Shown here: one piece after another, positions 17,476-25,200 of the stretch
Layout of the letters: the number at the start of each line of letters is the position of its first letter
Position numbering within the stretch: the stretch's first letter is position 1
Assembly: GCA_028821775.1 (NCBI GenBank)
Contig: JAPKFB010000045.1
Span: forward strand, 1 to 40,881
Reading direction: 5' to 3'
Source: Roseibacillus sp.
GTDB lineage: Bacteria; Verrucomicrobiota; Verrucomicrobiia; Verrucomicrobiales; Akkermansiaceae
DNA length: 40,881 bases
The notes under the pieces: model-generated
Database searches by the model: none
Seen by the model: the letters and a program-made list of their open reading frames with translations, nothing else
What the model was told of the DNA's origin: nothing
Made by a program: the position numbers and the translations under genes

Positions 17476-17494
17476 TTGGCACACGTTGTGCCAA
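17476..17494. promoter_or_regulatory. Palindromic element matching a sigma-54 -24/-12 promoter
   Basis: TTGGCACA, CGT, TGTGCCAA form a perfect 8-base inverted repeat. Read on either strand it also gives TGGCAC followed by GC with the exact GG-N10-GC spacing that defines sigma-54 promoters (GG at 17478-17479, GC at 17490-17491 on the plus strand). It departs from the consensus at the base after TGGCAC and at the first T of the TTGC element. It lies 171 bases after a gene pair that encodes a sigma-54 activator and its kinase, which raises the odds. An operator for another dimeric regulator is the main alternative. Confidence 0.4.
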
Positions 17495-17892
17495 GAGAAC
17501 CCAGACTCCGCACCCATCACATGCTGGAACCCTCCCCCCATTTCGACCGCCAGAACTCCTCCGCTGCAGCAACGCGGTTGCCGGGCGTTGAGCGGGTGTT
17601 TGGATTGAGGGCGCGGGAATTCCCCCCATGCGGAGTCCAAGATTTACCCACCGCAGGGCAACAAACTGAGTCCAGTCGCAGCCAAAGTATCCATGATAGT
17701 TCTAAAATGCAGGGGCGGACATGGGATGAGGGTTACGGTCGGCCTCAGGTTTCGCTGCAAACAGTTTTCGATTCGCCCGTGGTTGGCGTGAATCGTTTCA
17801 GTATCGCCGGGACTGACTATCTTGGCGGTAACCATAGCAGAATGTGTCCGGGTGGTAGCGGACATTAATTCGACTGACAAGGCAAGGTAAGG

Positions 17893-17928
17893 GAGGCACC
17901 GGGTTTTTAGATGTAAAACTGGTGCCTC
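17893..17928 (+). other. Stable RNA hairpin upstream of uvrB
   Basis: GAGGCACC (17893-17900) pairs perfectly with GGTGCCTC (17921-17928), and inside it GTTTT (17903-17907) pairs with AAAAC (17915-17919) around a 7-base loop. The two stems are separated by a small internal loop. No T run follows, so it is not a textbook intrinsic terminator. It could be the 3' end of a small RNA or a leader structure for uvrB, 192 bases before the uvrB start. Confidence 0.4.
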
Positions 17929-18119
17929 TCTGCTTGTACAGGAGTCCCGCCCTCGGAGGACAGGGAGCGGGCGCGGATTTTCAGCCCACCCGCGGTCAAC
18001 ACCCTTGCAAGCATAAGATCCAAATCGTTGGAGAATCATCCGGACCCGGGGGCTTGGAACTTTGGGACCCTCGGCGTTCTCGGGTTTTCATTGCCGGGTT
18101 CCTGGCCTAAGACTCCTCC

Positions 18120-20300
18120 GTGTCCTTCAAACTGGTCAGTGAATACAGCGCCAAAGGCGACCAGGAGCAGGCGATTGAAAAACTGGTGAAGTCGATCGAA
18201 GCCGGGAACTCTCATCAGACCCTGATGGGCGTGACGGGATCCGGTAAAACATTCACGATGGCCAATGTCATCGAGCGGATTGGCAAGCCCGCTCTGGTCA
18301 TGAGCCACAACAAGACCCTCGCCGCCCAGCTCTATTCGGAGTTCAAGAATTTCTTTCCGAACAACGCGGTGGAGTACTTCGTGAGCTACTTCGACTACTT
18401 TCAGCCCGAGGCCTACATTCCGCGCAGCGACACCTACATCGAGAAGGATTCCTCGATCAATGATGAGATTGAGAGGCTCCGCCTGAGCACGATGGGCTCG
18501 TTGCTGACGCGCGCCGATACCATCGTGGTGGCATCCGTGAGCTGTATTTATGGCTTGGGATCGCCTGACGACTACGAGGGCATGATGGTGCCCGTCTGGC
18601 AAGGTCAGGAAATCGGGCGGGATGAACTGTTGTCCCAGCTCGTGGCCATTCTTTTTGAGCGCAATGACATCGCATTTGGGAGAGGGAAGTTCCGGGTTCG
18701 CGGGGACGTGGTGGAAGTACACCCGGCATATCTGGACGCGACCGCGATTCGAGTGGAGTTCTTCGGCGACGAGATTGATCGCATCTCGACGATTGATGTT
18801 CTGAACGGAGCGGTGATCGAACGAGTGGACAAGCACACCTTTTTTCCGGCCAAGCAATTTGTGAGTTCCCCCGACAAGATGCAGCGCGCGATGATTGCGA
18901 TTCGTGCCGAGATGGAGCAGCGGGTGGAGTTTTTCGAGAAGAAGGGAAAACTGATTGAGGCCCAACGGCTCAAGATGCGGACCGAGTACGACCTGGAGAT
19001 GATGCAGGAGATGGGGTTCTGTCAGGGGATCGAGAATTATTCGCGACACATCACGGGACGGCCACCCGGGGAACGACCGTATACCCTGATCGACTTTTTT
19101 CCTGATGACTTCATTGTGCTCATGGATGAAAGTCACGTGGGGGTGCCGCAGATCCGGGGAATGTTCGAGGGCGACATGAGCCGCAAACGCGTCTTGGTGG
19201 AACATGGGTTCCGGCTTCCAAGCGCGCTCGACAACCGGCCGCTGCGATTCAATGAGTTCATGGAACTCACCAAGCAACGGGTCTATGTCAGTGCCACCCC
19301 GGGGCCGTTTGAGGTGGTGAACTCGCGACCGGAAAACAGAGGCCACATCCCGGTGCATGGAAATAAGGAGCGGGGGATTGATCCCATCAAGCTTCGGCAA
19401 CTTCGCATCATTCCGAGCCCGACCAATGATCCGGTGGAAGCCTTCGATGCGACCAAGAACGGAACGCCTCTCATCGTGGAGCAAATCATCCGGCCCACCG
19501 GATTGCTTGATCCCACCCTCACCTTCAAGCCGCTGGAGGGCCAGATCGATGAAACGACCGAGCTCTGTCAGCAGCGGGTCGAGAAGAGAGAACGGGTCCT
19601 GGTGACGACCCTGACCAAGCGGACGGCGGAGGATCTTTCCGAGTATCTCCAGGGGGCCGGGCTCAAGGTGCGCTACATTCACGCCGATATCGATGCGGTG
19701 GAGCGGGTGGAGATCCTGCGACAGCTCCGTGCTGCGGAGTTCGACATCCTGGTGGGGATCAATCTGCTGCGTGAAGGTCTCGATCTGCCGGAAGTGTCAC
19801 TGGTTTGTATTCTGGATGCGGACAAGGAAGGATTTTTGCGCAACGAGACCAGCCTGATTCAAACCGCGGGGCGAGCGGCGCGTCACATCAATGGTGAGTG
19901 CGTTCTCTTCTGTGACGTCGTGACCGATTCGATTCAACGCCTGATCGATGTGACCGAATATCGTCGCGCTCGTCAGCAGGAGTACAATGAGAAGCACAAC
20001 ATCACGCCGCAGAGTGTGGTGCGTGCGGTGCAGGAGAGCCTGCACCAGTATCAGGACGACCGGAGTGCGGCCGAAAAACTGAACAGCTCCTTGGTGGGGG
20101 AGAACGCCACGGTCTATGATGCCGTGAATGTCCTGATGGAACTCGAAGGGGAGATGCAGGAAGCGGCAGCGAAGCTGGAGTTCGAGCGGGCGGCCCACCT
20201 CCGGGACCAGATCAAGGAGTTGAAACAGCGTGCGGGGTTGGAGAAGGAGAATGAGGTGAGGAAGGCGAAGGCGAAGGTCAAGTACGCGAAGAAGAAGTAG
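18120..20300 (+). CDS. uvrB: Excinuclease ABC subunit B (UvrB)
   Basis: UvrB is the damage-verifying helicase-like subunit of nucleotide excision repair; with UvrA it finds lesions and then recruits UvrC for incision. The 726-residue protein shows Walker A GVTGSGKT at 37-44, the DNA-gripping beta-hairpin region (YFVSYFDYFQPEAYIP near 83-98), the LMDESH Walker B motif near 335, helicase motifs V/VI (INLLREGLDLPE, then QTAGRAARH near 580) and a C-terminal UVR domain (EAAAKLEFERAAHLRDQIKEL) that binds UvrC. It is slightly longer than the usual 660-680 residues because of a lysine-rich tail (KAKVKYAKKK). The start is GTG; no strong ribosome binding site is seen. No LexA box of the Verrucomicrobia type was spotted in the 200 bases upstream. 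Confidence 0.97.
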   Translation: MSFKLVSEYSAKGDQEQAIEKLVKSIEAGNSHQTLMGVTGSGKTFTMANVIERIGKPALVMSHNKTLAAQLYSEFKNFFPNNAVEYFVSYFDYFQPEAYIPRSDTYIEKDSSINDEIERLRLSTMGSLLTRADTIVVASVSCIYGLGSPDDYEGMMVPVWQGQEIGRDELLSQLVAILFERNDIAFGRGKFRVRGDVVEVHPAYLDATAIRVEFFGDEIDRISTIDVLNGAVIERVDKHTFFPAKQFVSSPDKMQRAMIAIRAEMEQRVEFFEKKGKLIEAQRLKMRTEYDLEMMQEMGFCQGIENYSRHITGRPPGERPYTLIDFFPDDFIVLMDESHVGVPQIRGMFEGDMSRKRVLVEHGFRLPSALDNRPLRFNEFMELTKQRVYVSATPGPFEVVNSRPENRGHIPVHGNKERGIDPIKLRQLRIIPSPTNDPVEAFDATKNGTPLIVEQIIRPTGLLDPTLTFKPLEGQIDETTELCQQRVEKRERVLVTTLTKRTAEDLSEYLQGAGLKVRYIHADIDAVERVEILRQLRAAEFDILVGINLLREGLDLPEVSLVCILDADKEGFLRNETSLIQTAGRAARHINGECVLFCDVVTDSIQRLIDVTEYRRARQQEYNEKHNITPQSVVRAVQESLHQYQDDRSAAEKLNSSLVGENATVYDAVNVLMELEGEMQEAAAKLEFERAAHLRDQIKELKQRAGLEKENEVRKAKAKVKYAKKK

Positions 20301-20376
20301 GGGACGGGGGATCTTGTCATCCCGCTCTTCAGGAAAGACGCTAGCCGGGGCCCCCGGGGTTTCCTAGATTTGGTCC

Positions 20377-21147
20377 ATGGAGATTGAGGGGAAGGCTGCA
20401 ATCGTTACGGGAGCGAGCCGCGGCGTGGGGGCCGCCACGGCCAAGGCGCTTGCGCAGGGTGGGTGTTCGGTGCTCATTAATTACGCCGAGGCGGCCGAGG
20501 CGGCCGAGGCGGTCTGGGAAGAACTCAAGGCACACGGGGTGGGCGCGCTGCTCTACCAGGGTGACATTGCGGAGGACGCGGTCTGCCGCGGGATGGTGGA
20601 GGCGGCGGTGGCGGAGTTTGGGCGCTTGGACATCCTCGTCAACAATGCTGGCACGACGCGTTTCATTCCGGCCCACGATCTCGAGGCGGTGACGGATGAA
20701 GTTTGGGCGCGTCTCATGGCGGTCAACCTCAAGGCTCCCTTCCAGTGTGCGCGGGCCGCGCAGCCCCATCTCGAAGACGCGGGGAGCGCCGAGATCGTTT
20801 CGGTCGCGAGTGTGGCGGCCTTTACAGGTCGTGGCAGTTGTATTCCCTATTGCGCCTCGAAGGGTGCCTTGGTCACCATGACGAAGTCCCTTGCTCGCCT
20901 GATGGGGCCGTCCATCCGGGTGAATGCGGTGGCACCGGGATTCATCAAGGGAGACTGGCTGCGGAAAGGGGTGGGAGAAGATTATGACGCCTTCGTGGCG
21001 GAGAAGGAAGCGGAGGCTCCCCTTCAAAATTCCTGCCGTCCCGAGGACGTGGCGGATGCAATCCTCAGCCTGATAACGGGTTCCGACCTCGTGACCGGGG
21101 AAACCCTGACCTGTGACGCGGGCCATACCCTTGGGGGGGGATGGTGA
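20377..21147 (+). CDS. SDR family oxidoreductase (FabG-like)
   Basis: The 256-residue protein is a classical short-chain dehydrogenase/reductase. The NAD(P) site TGASRGVG is at 11-18, NNAG at 89-92, the catalytic Ser near 145 and the YCASK catalytic pair at Tyr158/Lys162. The end (VTGETLTCDAGHTLGGGW) matches the usual C-terminal DGG-type segment. The arginine after the Ser in the cofactor loop leans towards NADPH, but this is not decisive. It follows uvrB by 76 bases on the same strand, with no functional link evident. The substrate cannot be told from sequence; 3-oxoacyl-ACP reductase-like or sugar/alcohol dehydrogenase activities are both possible. Confidence 0.9.
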   Translation: MEIEGKAAIVTGASRGVGAATAKALAQGGCSVLINYAEAAEAAEAVWEELKAHGVGALLYQGDIAEDAVCRGMVEAAVAEFGRLDILVNNAGTTRFIPAHDLEAVTDEVWARLMAVNLKAPFQCARAAQPHLEDAGSAEIVSVASVAAFTGRGSCIPYCASKGALVTMTKSLARLMGPSIRVNAVAPGFIKGDWLRKGVGEDYDAFVAEKEAEAPLQNSCRPEDVADAILSLITGSDLVTGETLTCDAGHTLGGGW

Positions 21148-21302
21148 TTTCGGTTTCGACGCGTGAAAATCGCGGGCTCGCGCGCGCTGCGCTAGGAACA
21201 GCCCGGGGATTTGAAACCAAGCAATGCGCGATCCGACGCCTTGCGTGAGCGCTTGTTCAAGATGAACTTCCCGACCAAGGTGAGGCGGGGAGTTCCTTCG
21301 AC

Positions 21303-21737
21303 TCAGCTCAGCGCTGCGGCCCCCGAGTACTTCCGCAGCTCCCACCACAGAACGCCCACTCCGCTGAGTGCGATCAAGGAGCCAAAAAACTCGCGCGTCA
21401 GTTCCACCCGGGGATCGTCGCCGGACATGCTCGTTCCCAGCATGGTGAAGTCTTGCTCGCCGAAGAGGTTTTCCCAGAGACCCCAGCCGGTTCGGCCGAG
21501 TTCAAGGAGGCAGGCCAGGGCGGCGATGATGAGGAGCCAGCGCGGAAAGGATCTGAAGAGCGCGATCCCAAAGAGGAGCGCGGTCAGGGCATAAAAAACC
21601 AGCCACAAGGCCGCATCCAGGGGCGAAGGGTTGTCGTACTTGTCGGGATCGATGTCGTTGGCCTGGAGCCACGCAAAGAGCACGAAGAGAACGACGCAAA
21701 GACAGTTCAGGATCTTGAGGGGGAGAGGAAGATTCAT
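21303..21737 (-). CDS. TMEM220-like small membrane protein
   Basis: A 144-residue protein with four hydrophobic segments (about 7-24, 41-60, 66-80 and 117-133). The first is followed by AWLQANDIDPDKY, which resembles the QxNDPDPxxW/Y signature of the TMEM220 family. A second amphipathic loop contains GRTGWGLWENLFGE. Function in bacteria is unknown. It is transcribed away from ssb, leaving a 156-base divergent region that also holds the LexA-type box. Confidence 0.65.
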   Translation of the reverse strand: MNLPLPLKILNCLCVVLFVLFAWLQANDIDPDKYDNPSPLDAALWLVFYALTALLFGIALFRSFPRWLLIIAALACLLELGRTGWGLWENLFGEQDFTMLGTSMSGDDPRVELTREFFGSLIALSGVGVLWWELRKYSGAAALS

Positions 21738-21858
21738 TGCGCGGAGCGGATCTTTGGTGAAGGGCGGAGAGGGGACTTGGCAATGCAGAATTTGGAAAGG
21801 TGGTCCGGGCCGCGAACCTCAGGGGAAATTGGCACCCCAAATCACTCAAAGAAAACAC

Positions 21859-21872
21859 TGTTCAAAAGAACA
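21859..21872. promoter_or_regulatory. LexA (SOS) box upstream of ssb, perfect Verrucomicrobia consensus
   Basis: TGTTC AAAA GAACA is a perfect match to TGTTC-N4-GAACA, the LexA operator reported for Verrucomicrobia (shown on the Verrucomicrobium spinosum recA promoter, recalled from the literature). It ends 21 bases before the ssb ATG, where a repressor would block the promoter. It implies that this ssb is induced by DNA damage. It could also act on the divergent TMEM220-like gene, though that start is about 120 bases away. Confidence 0.75.
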
Positions 21873-21893
21873 TCTCCAGCTAGATTGGTCTCC

Positions 21894-22319
21894 ATGGACT
21901 TATTAAATAGAGTGATGATAGCCGGTCGCCTGACGAGAGATCCGGAAGTGCGGGAAACAGCGAGTGGGAAGTCGGTGGCGGAGCTCAGTCTCGCCATGGA
22001 TCCTCCCGGCGGGGGAAAAAGCAGAGCCGATCGTGAACAGAGTTCGAAGGACGATTCGATTTTTGTCGATGTGGTGGTCTGGGAGCAGACCGCCGAGACG
22101 GCGAGGGAGTACCTGAAGAAAGGCTCGGCGATTCTCATTGAAGGTCGCTTGCGCATGGACTGCTGGGAAGATCGCGAAACCGGCAAGCTCCGCCGGAAGC
22201 TCAAGGTGGCCGGGGAGCGCATGAGATTTCTCAATCTGGCCCCTGCGCGCAGTGATGGGGACCGATCTCAGGATCAACCTCAGGATCGTGCGGAAACCTC
22301 GCGAGGAATTTCGCGATGA
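21894..22319 (+). CDS. ssb: Single-stranded DNA-binding protein
   Basis: The 141-residue protein is an OB-fold SSB. The opening LLNRVMIAGRLTRDPEVR, the SVAELSLAM strand, the FVDVVVWEQTAETAREYLKKGS block and LIEGRL are all family hallmarks, with Trp and Phe residues placed to stack on bases. It coats single-stranded DNA in replication and repair. The loop between strands (PPGGGKSRADREQSSKDD) is longer than usual. The tail is short and ends SRGISR, lacking the acidic DDDIPF-type tip that recruits partner proteins, so this may be a secondary SSB paralogue. The ATG at 21894 is set by homology; upstream frame is open but meaningless. Its last 40 bases overlap the remnant gene on the other strand. 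Confidence 0.9.
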   Translation: MDLLNRVMIAGRLTRDPEVRETASGKSVAELSLAMDPPGGGKSRADREQSSKDDSIFVDVVVWEQTAETAREYLKKGSAILIEGRLRMDCWEDRETGKLRRKLKVAGERMRFLNLAPARSDGDRSQDQPQDRAETSRGISR

Positions 22320-23011
22320 TGGGAAGTTGGACGGGAGCGAATTTCGCATGGGATCTCCCCGGGTTGAAGATGTTTCGGATTCCGCAGGTGCCGAGATGGA
22401 GCTCCTCGCAAGGCCGGAAGCGTGGTGGGTTGGAATTCAGTGCGCTCGATCCAGAGAGGGACCACCAGGGGACGGTGAGGTAGGGGAGCCACGTGGGAAT
22501 CGTAGGCATGGGGAACGTGACCGGTGATGAATTCGTCGAGGTCGGACTGGCCATCGCCATCGCTGTCCTCGGTGCCATCGATGGTCAGGGTTCCGAAGTG
22601 CACGAGTTCCAGCCAGCCAGCGAGGTTGTCGCCGTCTCGGTCGAGCTGGTGCCATTGTTGTTCCGATCGATTCCCACCATCACGCGTTCGCTGGCGAAGC
22701 CCTCCCAGGGGCAGATCGGAAACGGAACGGTAGAGCTTGATGCTGCTGTGCACAGCGCGGATGTTTGCCACGGTGTCGTCGAGATAGCGCGATGAGATGG
22801 GATCGTGGTCCGTGTTGTAGGAGGGGACGCTCTCCTCTATGGAGATGAGCCCGGGTTTGGGATCTGGAGAGCGGGGAAATGCCCACTCCATTGCGAGGTC
22901 AGCATCGATGCCTATGTCAGAGGCCTGATGAAGGAGGGCGCGGCCGCAAGCTTGCGCGAAGCACTCCTCCTCGCTCGCCGGGCGGTCAAACTCGCTCCGG
23001 AGGGCGTCCAA
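22280..23011 (-). pseudogene. Remnant of a calcium-repeat (thrombospondin type 3-like) surface protein
   Basis: This 243-codon frame has no signal peptide, begins with TTG, and its open frame extends a little further upstream without an ATG before an in-frame stop. In the middle it carries DRDGDNLAGWLELVHFGTL and EDSDGDGQSDLDEF, matching the D-x-D-G-D-G calcium-binding repeats with a W-E-x-x-x-F-G-T-L signature common in large verrucomicrobial secreted proteins. The part after HVPHAYDSH is low-quality, arginine/proline-rich, and runs over the 3' end of ssb, so the natural C-terminus is probably lost. Probably a decayed fragment of a longer exported protein; an expressed short gene cannot be ruled out. 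Confidence 0.45.
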
Positions 23012-23178
23012 CTCAGGGGATCCCTGGGACTGGTTGTTCTTCGGGAACGGATTAGGGTCATTCGACGGCGTTAGGGGAGGGAAGGGTCAAATAACCCCCA
23101 GCCCTCGACCATTTTGGTTAGCTTGACGAGTCAGCAGGAATAAAGGGTCCACTCTGAAACCCGCTAATTTCTCGCAGA

Positions 23179-23207
23179 TTGACATTTTGTGCTGTGAACT
23201 CTTTACT
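23179..23207 (+). promoter_or_regulatory. Sigma-70-type promoter of the DUF1549/DUF1501 operon
   Basis: TTGACA at 23179-23184 is a perfect -35 box. Seventeen bases later TTTACT (23202-23207) matches four of six positions of the -10 consensus. It lies in an AT-rich stretch 43 bases before the start at 23250, giving a leader of about 35 bases. Confidence 0.6.
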
Positions 23208-23249
23208 ATCCGACAAATCGCGGCCTAAGAAATTCGACGATCCTCACGT

Positions 23250-25175
23250 ATGAAACTCGTTATGACATTCACTAACCGTTTTATGGCGGCAGGGTTGGGG
23301 GCTCTCTACCTGGCAGGGCCTGCCTATTCGCAGCAGGAGAAGGGTCGCGATCTGGTGCAATTCAAGAAAGCGGCTTACACGATCGATAAGCACGTTGCGA
23401 CGCTCTACAAGCGCAAGAAGCTAAAGGTTCCCAAGGTGGTCGACGATGCGACATTCCTCCGTCGCAGTTTCCTCCTCGCCGCTGGTCGGATCCCGACCTT
23501 GGAAGAAGCGCGCATGTTCCTCGAGATCGAGGACACCAACAAGCGGGAGATGCTTGCGGGTTATTTGATGAGCAAGAAGAACGACGGTTATCGCAGCACG
23601 ATGGTGAACTGGGTGAGCGATTTGCTCCGGCTCACCGACAACTTCGACAACGGTCAAGCTGCGCCCTATGTTGAGTTCGTCCATAATGCGATGAAGGACA
23701 ACATGTCATGGGACCAGTTCGCGAAGCGCCTTATCGGGTCGAAAGGGAGCGGTTGGGATGACAACAACGGTGCGGTTGGTTACTTCATCCGCGACAAGGG
23801 GATGCCCCTCGATAATCTCTCCAACACGATGCGCATTTTCACGGGTGAGCGCATGGAGTGTGCGCAGTGTCATGACAGCCCGTTCAACAAGTGGGAGCGC
23901 ATGGACTTCTACGAGCTTGCAGCCTTCACGAACGGACAGGGGGAAATAAACCGTGGGCCGTGGAACTCTGTTTGGCGTGAAGTGCGCGACGCGAAAGAAG
24001 AGCGCACGGAGTTTGGCCGTCTGGTCGACTGGCTCGGCGACAATGTACACTACTTTACCCTCGCCGGGGGAGGAAAGGGACGCATCAAGCTTCCGAGCGA
24101 TTATCAGTACAAGGATGGGGACCCGGGCGAGATGATTGGCGGGAAGACTCACTTCGGTAAGCGCATTCGTTCTTCAGATCGTCGTGACGACGAAACCGCC
24201 CGCGACGACTTTGCCAAGTGGATGGTGGGGGAGAATAATGTGAACTTCACTTCCGTGATCGTGAACCGGATGTGGAAACGGATCATGGGCAAAGGGATCT
24301 ACGAGCCGGTTGACGACTACAAAGCGGCTGACAAGACGATCACTCCGGATCTCATGGACTACTTGATCCGACTTATGCGCGATGATTTGCAGTATGACCT
24401 TCGGGCCTTCCAGCACGTCCTGCTTCTCACGAGGAACTTCCAGTTTGAGGCCAATCCCGAGGCCTTTGAGGCAGGGATGCCGCAGGCCTTCAACGGCCGA
24501 CAAATCGAGCGCATGAGTGCCGAGCAGGTCTGGGATTCCCTCATCACGCTCACGGCGGGCAATCCAGACCAACTGCCCAAGCGCAAGTTCAGCAACACCG
24601 TGTATTACGGGGGCAAGGCTGTCCTGGTCGGTCAGAAGACCATGTCGCAGCTCAGTCGGGAGGTTCTCGCCATCGAGAAGCCCGGGGAGTACAAATCCTA
24701 CGTCAACCAGCTTCTTTCCGACATCAAGAGCGGAAACGGCAGTGCGAGCAAGAAAGACATGATGGCGATGAGGTCTCTTGGTCGTCCCGGACCGGCCTCC
24801 GGCATGGCACGAGCTTCGGAGCTGAGTGCTCCCGCTCCGAACGGTCACCTCCTTCGCATGTTCGGATCCTCCGATCGCGACCTGATCGATTCCTCCACTC
24901 GCGAGCCCAACATGTCTCAGGTGCTTTCCATTATGAATGGCCACGTCGAGAAGATGGTGGTCAGCAACAAGAGTTCGGCAGCCTACAAGGCTCTCGAGGC
25001 CGGCACCACCGATCGGGACAAGGTCCGGTTCCTCTATTATTCCATCCTGAGTCGCTCTCCAACTGACGATGAAATGACCATTCTCATGCGCGACGTCATC
25101 GATGGCTCGCAGGAAAGCTATCAGAATCTGACCTCAGCATTGATCGCCACCCACGAATTCATCTTCGTCCAGTAA
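23250..25175 (+). CDS. DUF1549/DUF1553 exported protein without the N-terminal cytochrome domain
   Basis: The 641-residue protein has a signal peptide (hydrophobic 12-25, likely cut after AYS at 27). A DUF1549 domain spans about 40-240 and contains ECAQCHDSPF with the CXXCH pair at Cys204/Cys207/His208. A DUF1553 domain covers about 320-640 (NFTSVIVNRMWKRIMGKGIYEP, then DYLIRLMRDDLQYDLRAFQHVLL). It lacks the PSD1-type N-terminal cytochrome seen in the two minus-strand relatives, so it is the short form of the family. The next gene, 25 bases on, is a DUF1501 protein, the standard partner. Codon use is similar to that of the rest of the window. The role is unknown; exported and probably haem-bearing. 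Confidence 0.92.
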   Translation: MKLVMTFTNRFMAAGLGALYLAGPAYSQQEKGRDLVQFKKAAYTIDKHVATLYKRKKLKVPKVVDDATFLRRSFLLAAGRIPTLEEARMFLEIEDTNKREMLAGYLMSKKNDGYRSTMVNWVSDLLRLTDNFDNGQAAPYVEFVHNAMKDNMSWDQFAKRLIGSKGSGWDDNNGAVGYFIRDKGMPLDNLSNTMRIFTGERMECAQCHDSPFNKWERMDFYELAAFTNGQGEINRGPWNSVWREVRDAKEERTEFGRLVDWLGDNVHYFTLAGGGKGRIKLPSDYQYKDGDPGEMIGGKTHFGKRIRSSDRRDDETARDDFAKWMVGENNVNFTSVIVNRMWKRIMGKGIYEPVDDYKAADKTITPDLMDYLIRLMRDDLQYDLRAFQHVLLLTRNFQFEANPEAFEAGMPQAFNGRQIERMSAEQVWDSLITLTAGNPDQLPKRKFSNTVYYGGKAVLVGQKTMSQLSREVLAIEKPGEYKSYVNQLLSDIKSGNGSASKKDMMAMRSLGRPGPASGMARASELSAPAPNGHLLRMFGSSDRDLIDSSTREPNMSQVLSIMNGHVEKMVVSNKSSAAYKALEAGTTDRDKVRFLYYSILSRSPTDDEMTILMRDVIDGSQESYQNLTSALIATHEFIFVQ

Positions 25176-25200
25176 CGCCACACCCCCCCGCAATCACAAA

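Larger units (their letters stand above)
17306..18119. other. 814-base intergenic region between the kinase gene and uvrB
   Basis: No convincing protein gene was found. An open frame on the plus strand at 17470-17868 (with an ATG at 17521) and one on the minus strand at 17644-18039 have no recognisable motifs and unnatural composition. The region starts with an unusually AT-rich stretch (about 17390-17460). It then holds a 9-base inverted repeat, a sigma-54-like palindrome and a stable hairpin, which are listed separately. The arrangement promoter-like element, about 400 bases, hairpin would suit a non-coding RNA, but no known RNA family (tmRNA, RNase P, 6S, SRP) was recognised. Confidence 0.45.

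Noticed and set aside
17470..17868. Plus-strand open frame in the kinase-uvrB gap, with an ATG at 17521 just after the sigma-54-like element
   Set aside because: No ribosome binding site, no recognisable motif, and an amino-acid composition unlike a folded protein. Kept only as a remark on the intergenic region.
21148..21302. Region between the SDR gene and the TMEM220-like gene checked for a tRNA or terminator
   Set aside because: No tRNA T-loop sequence or cloverleaf and no hairpin with a T tract could be found.
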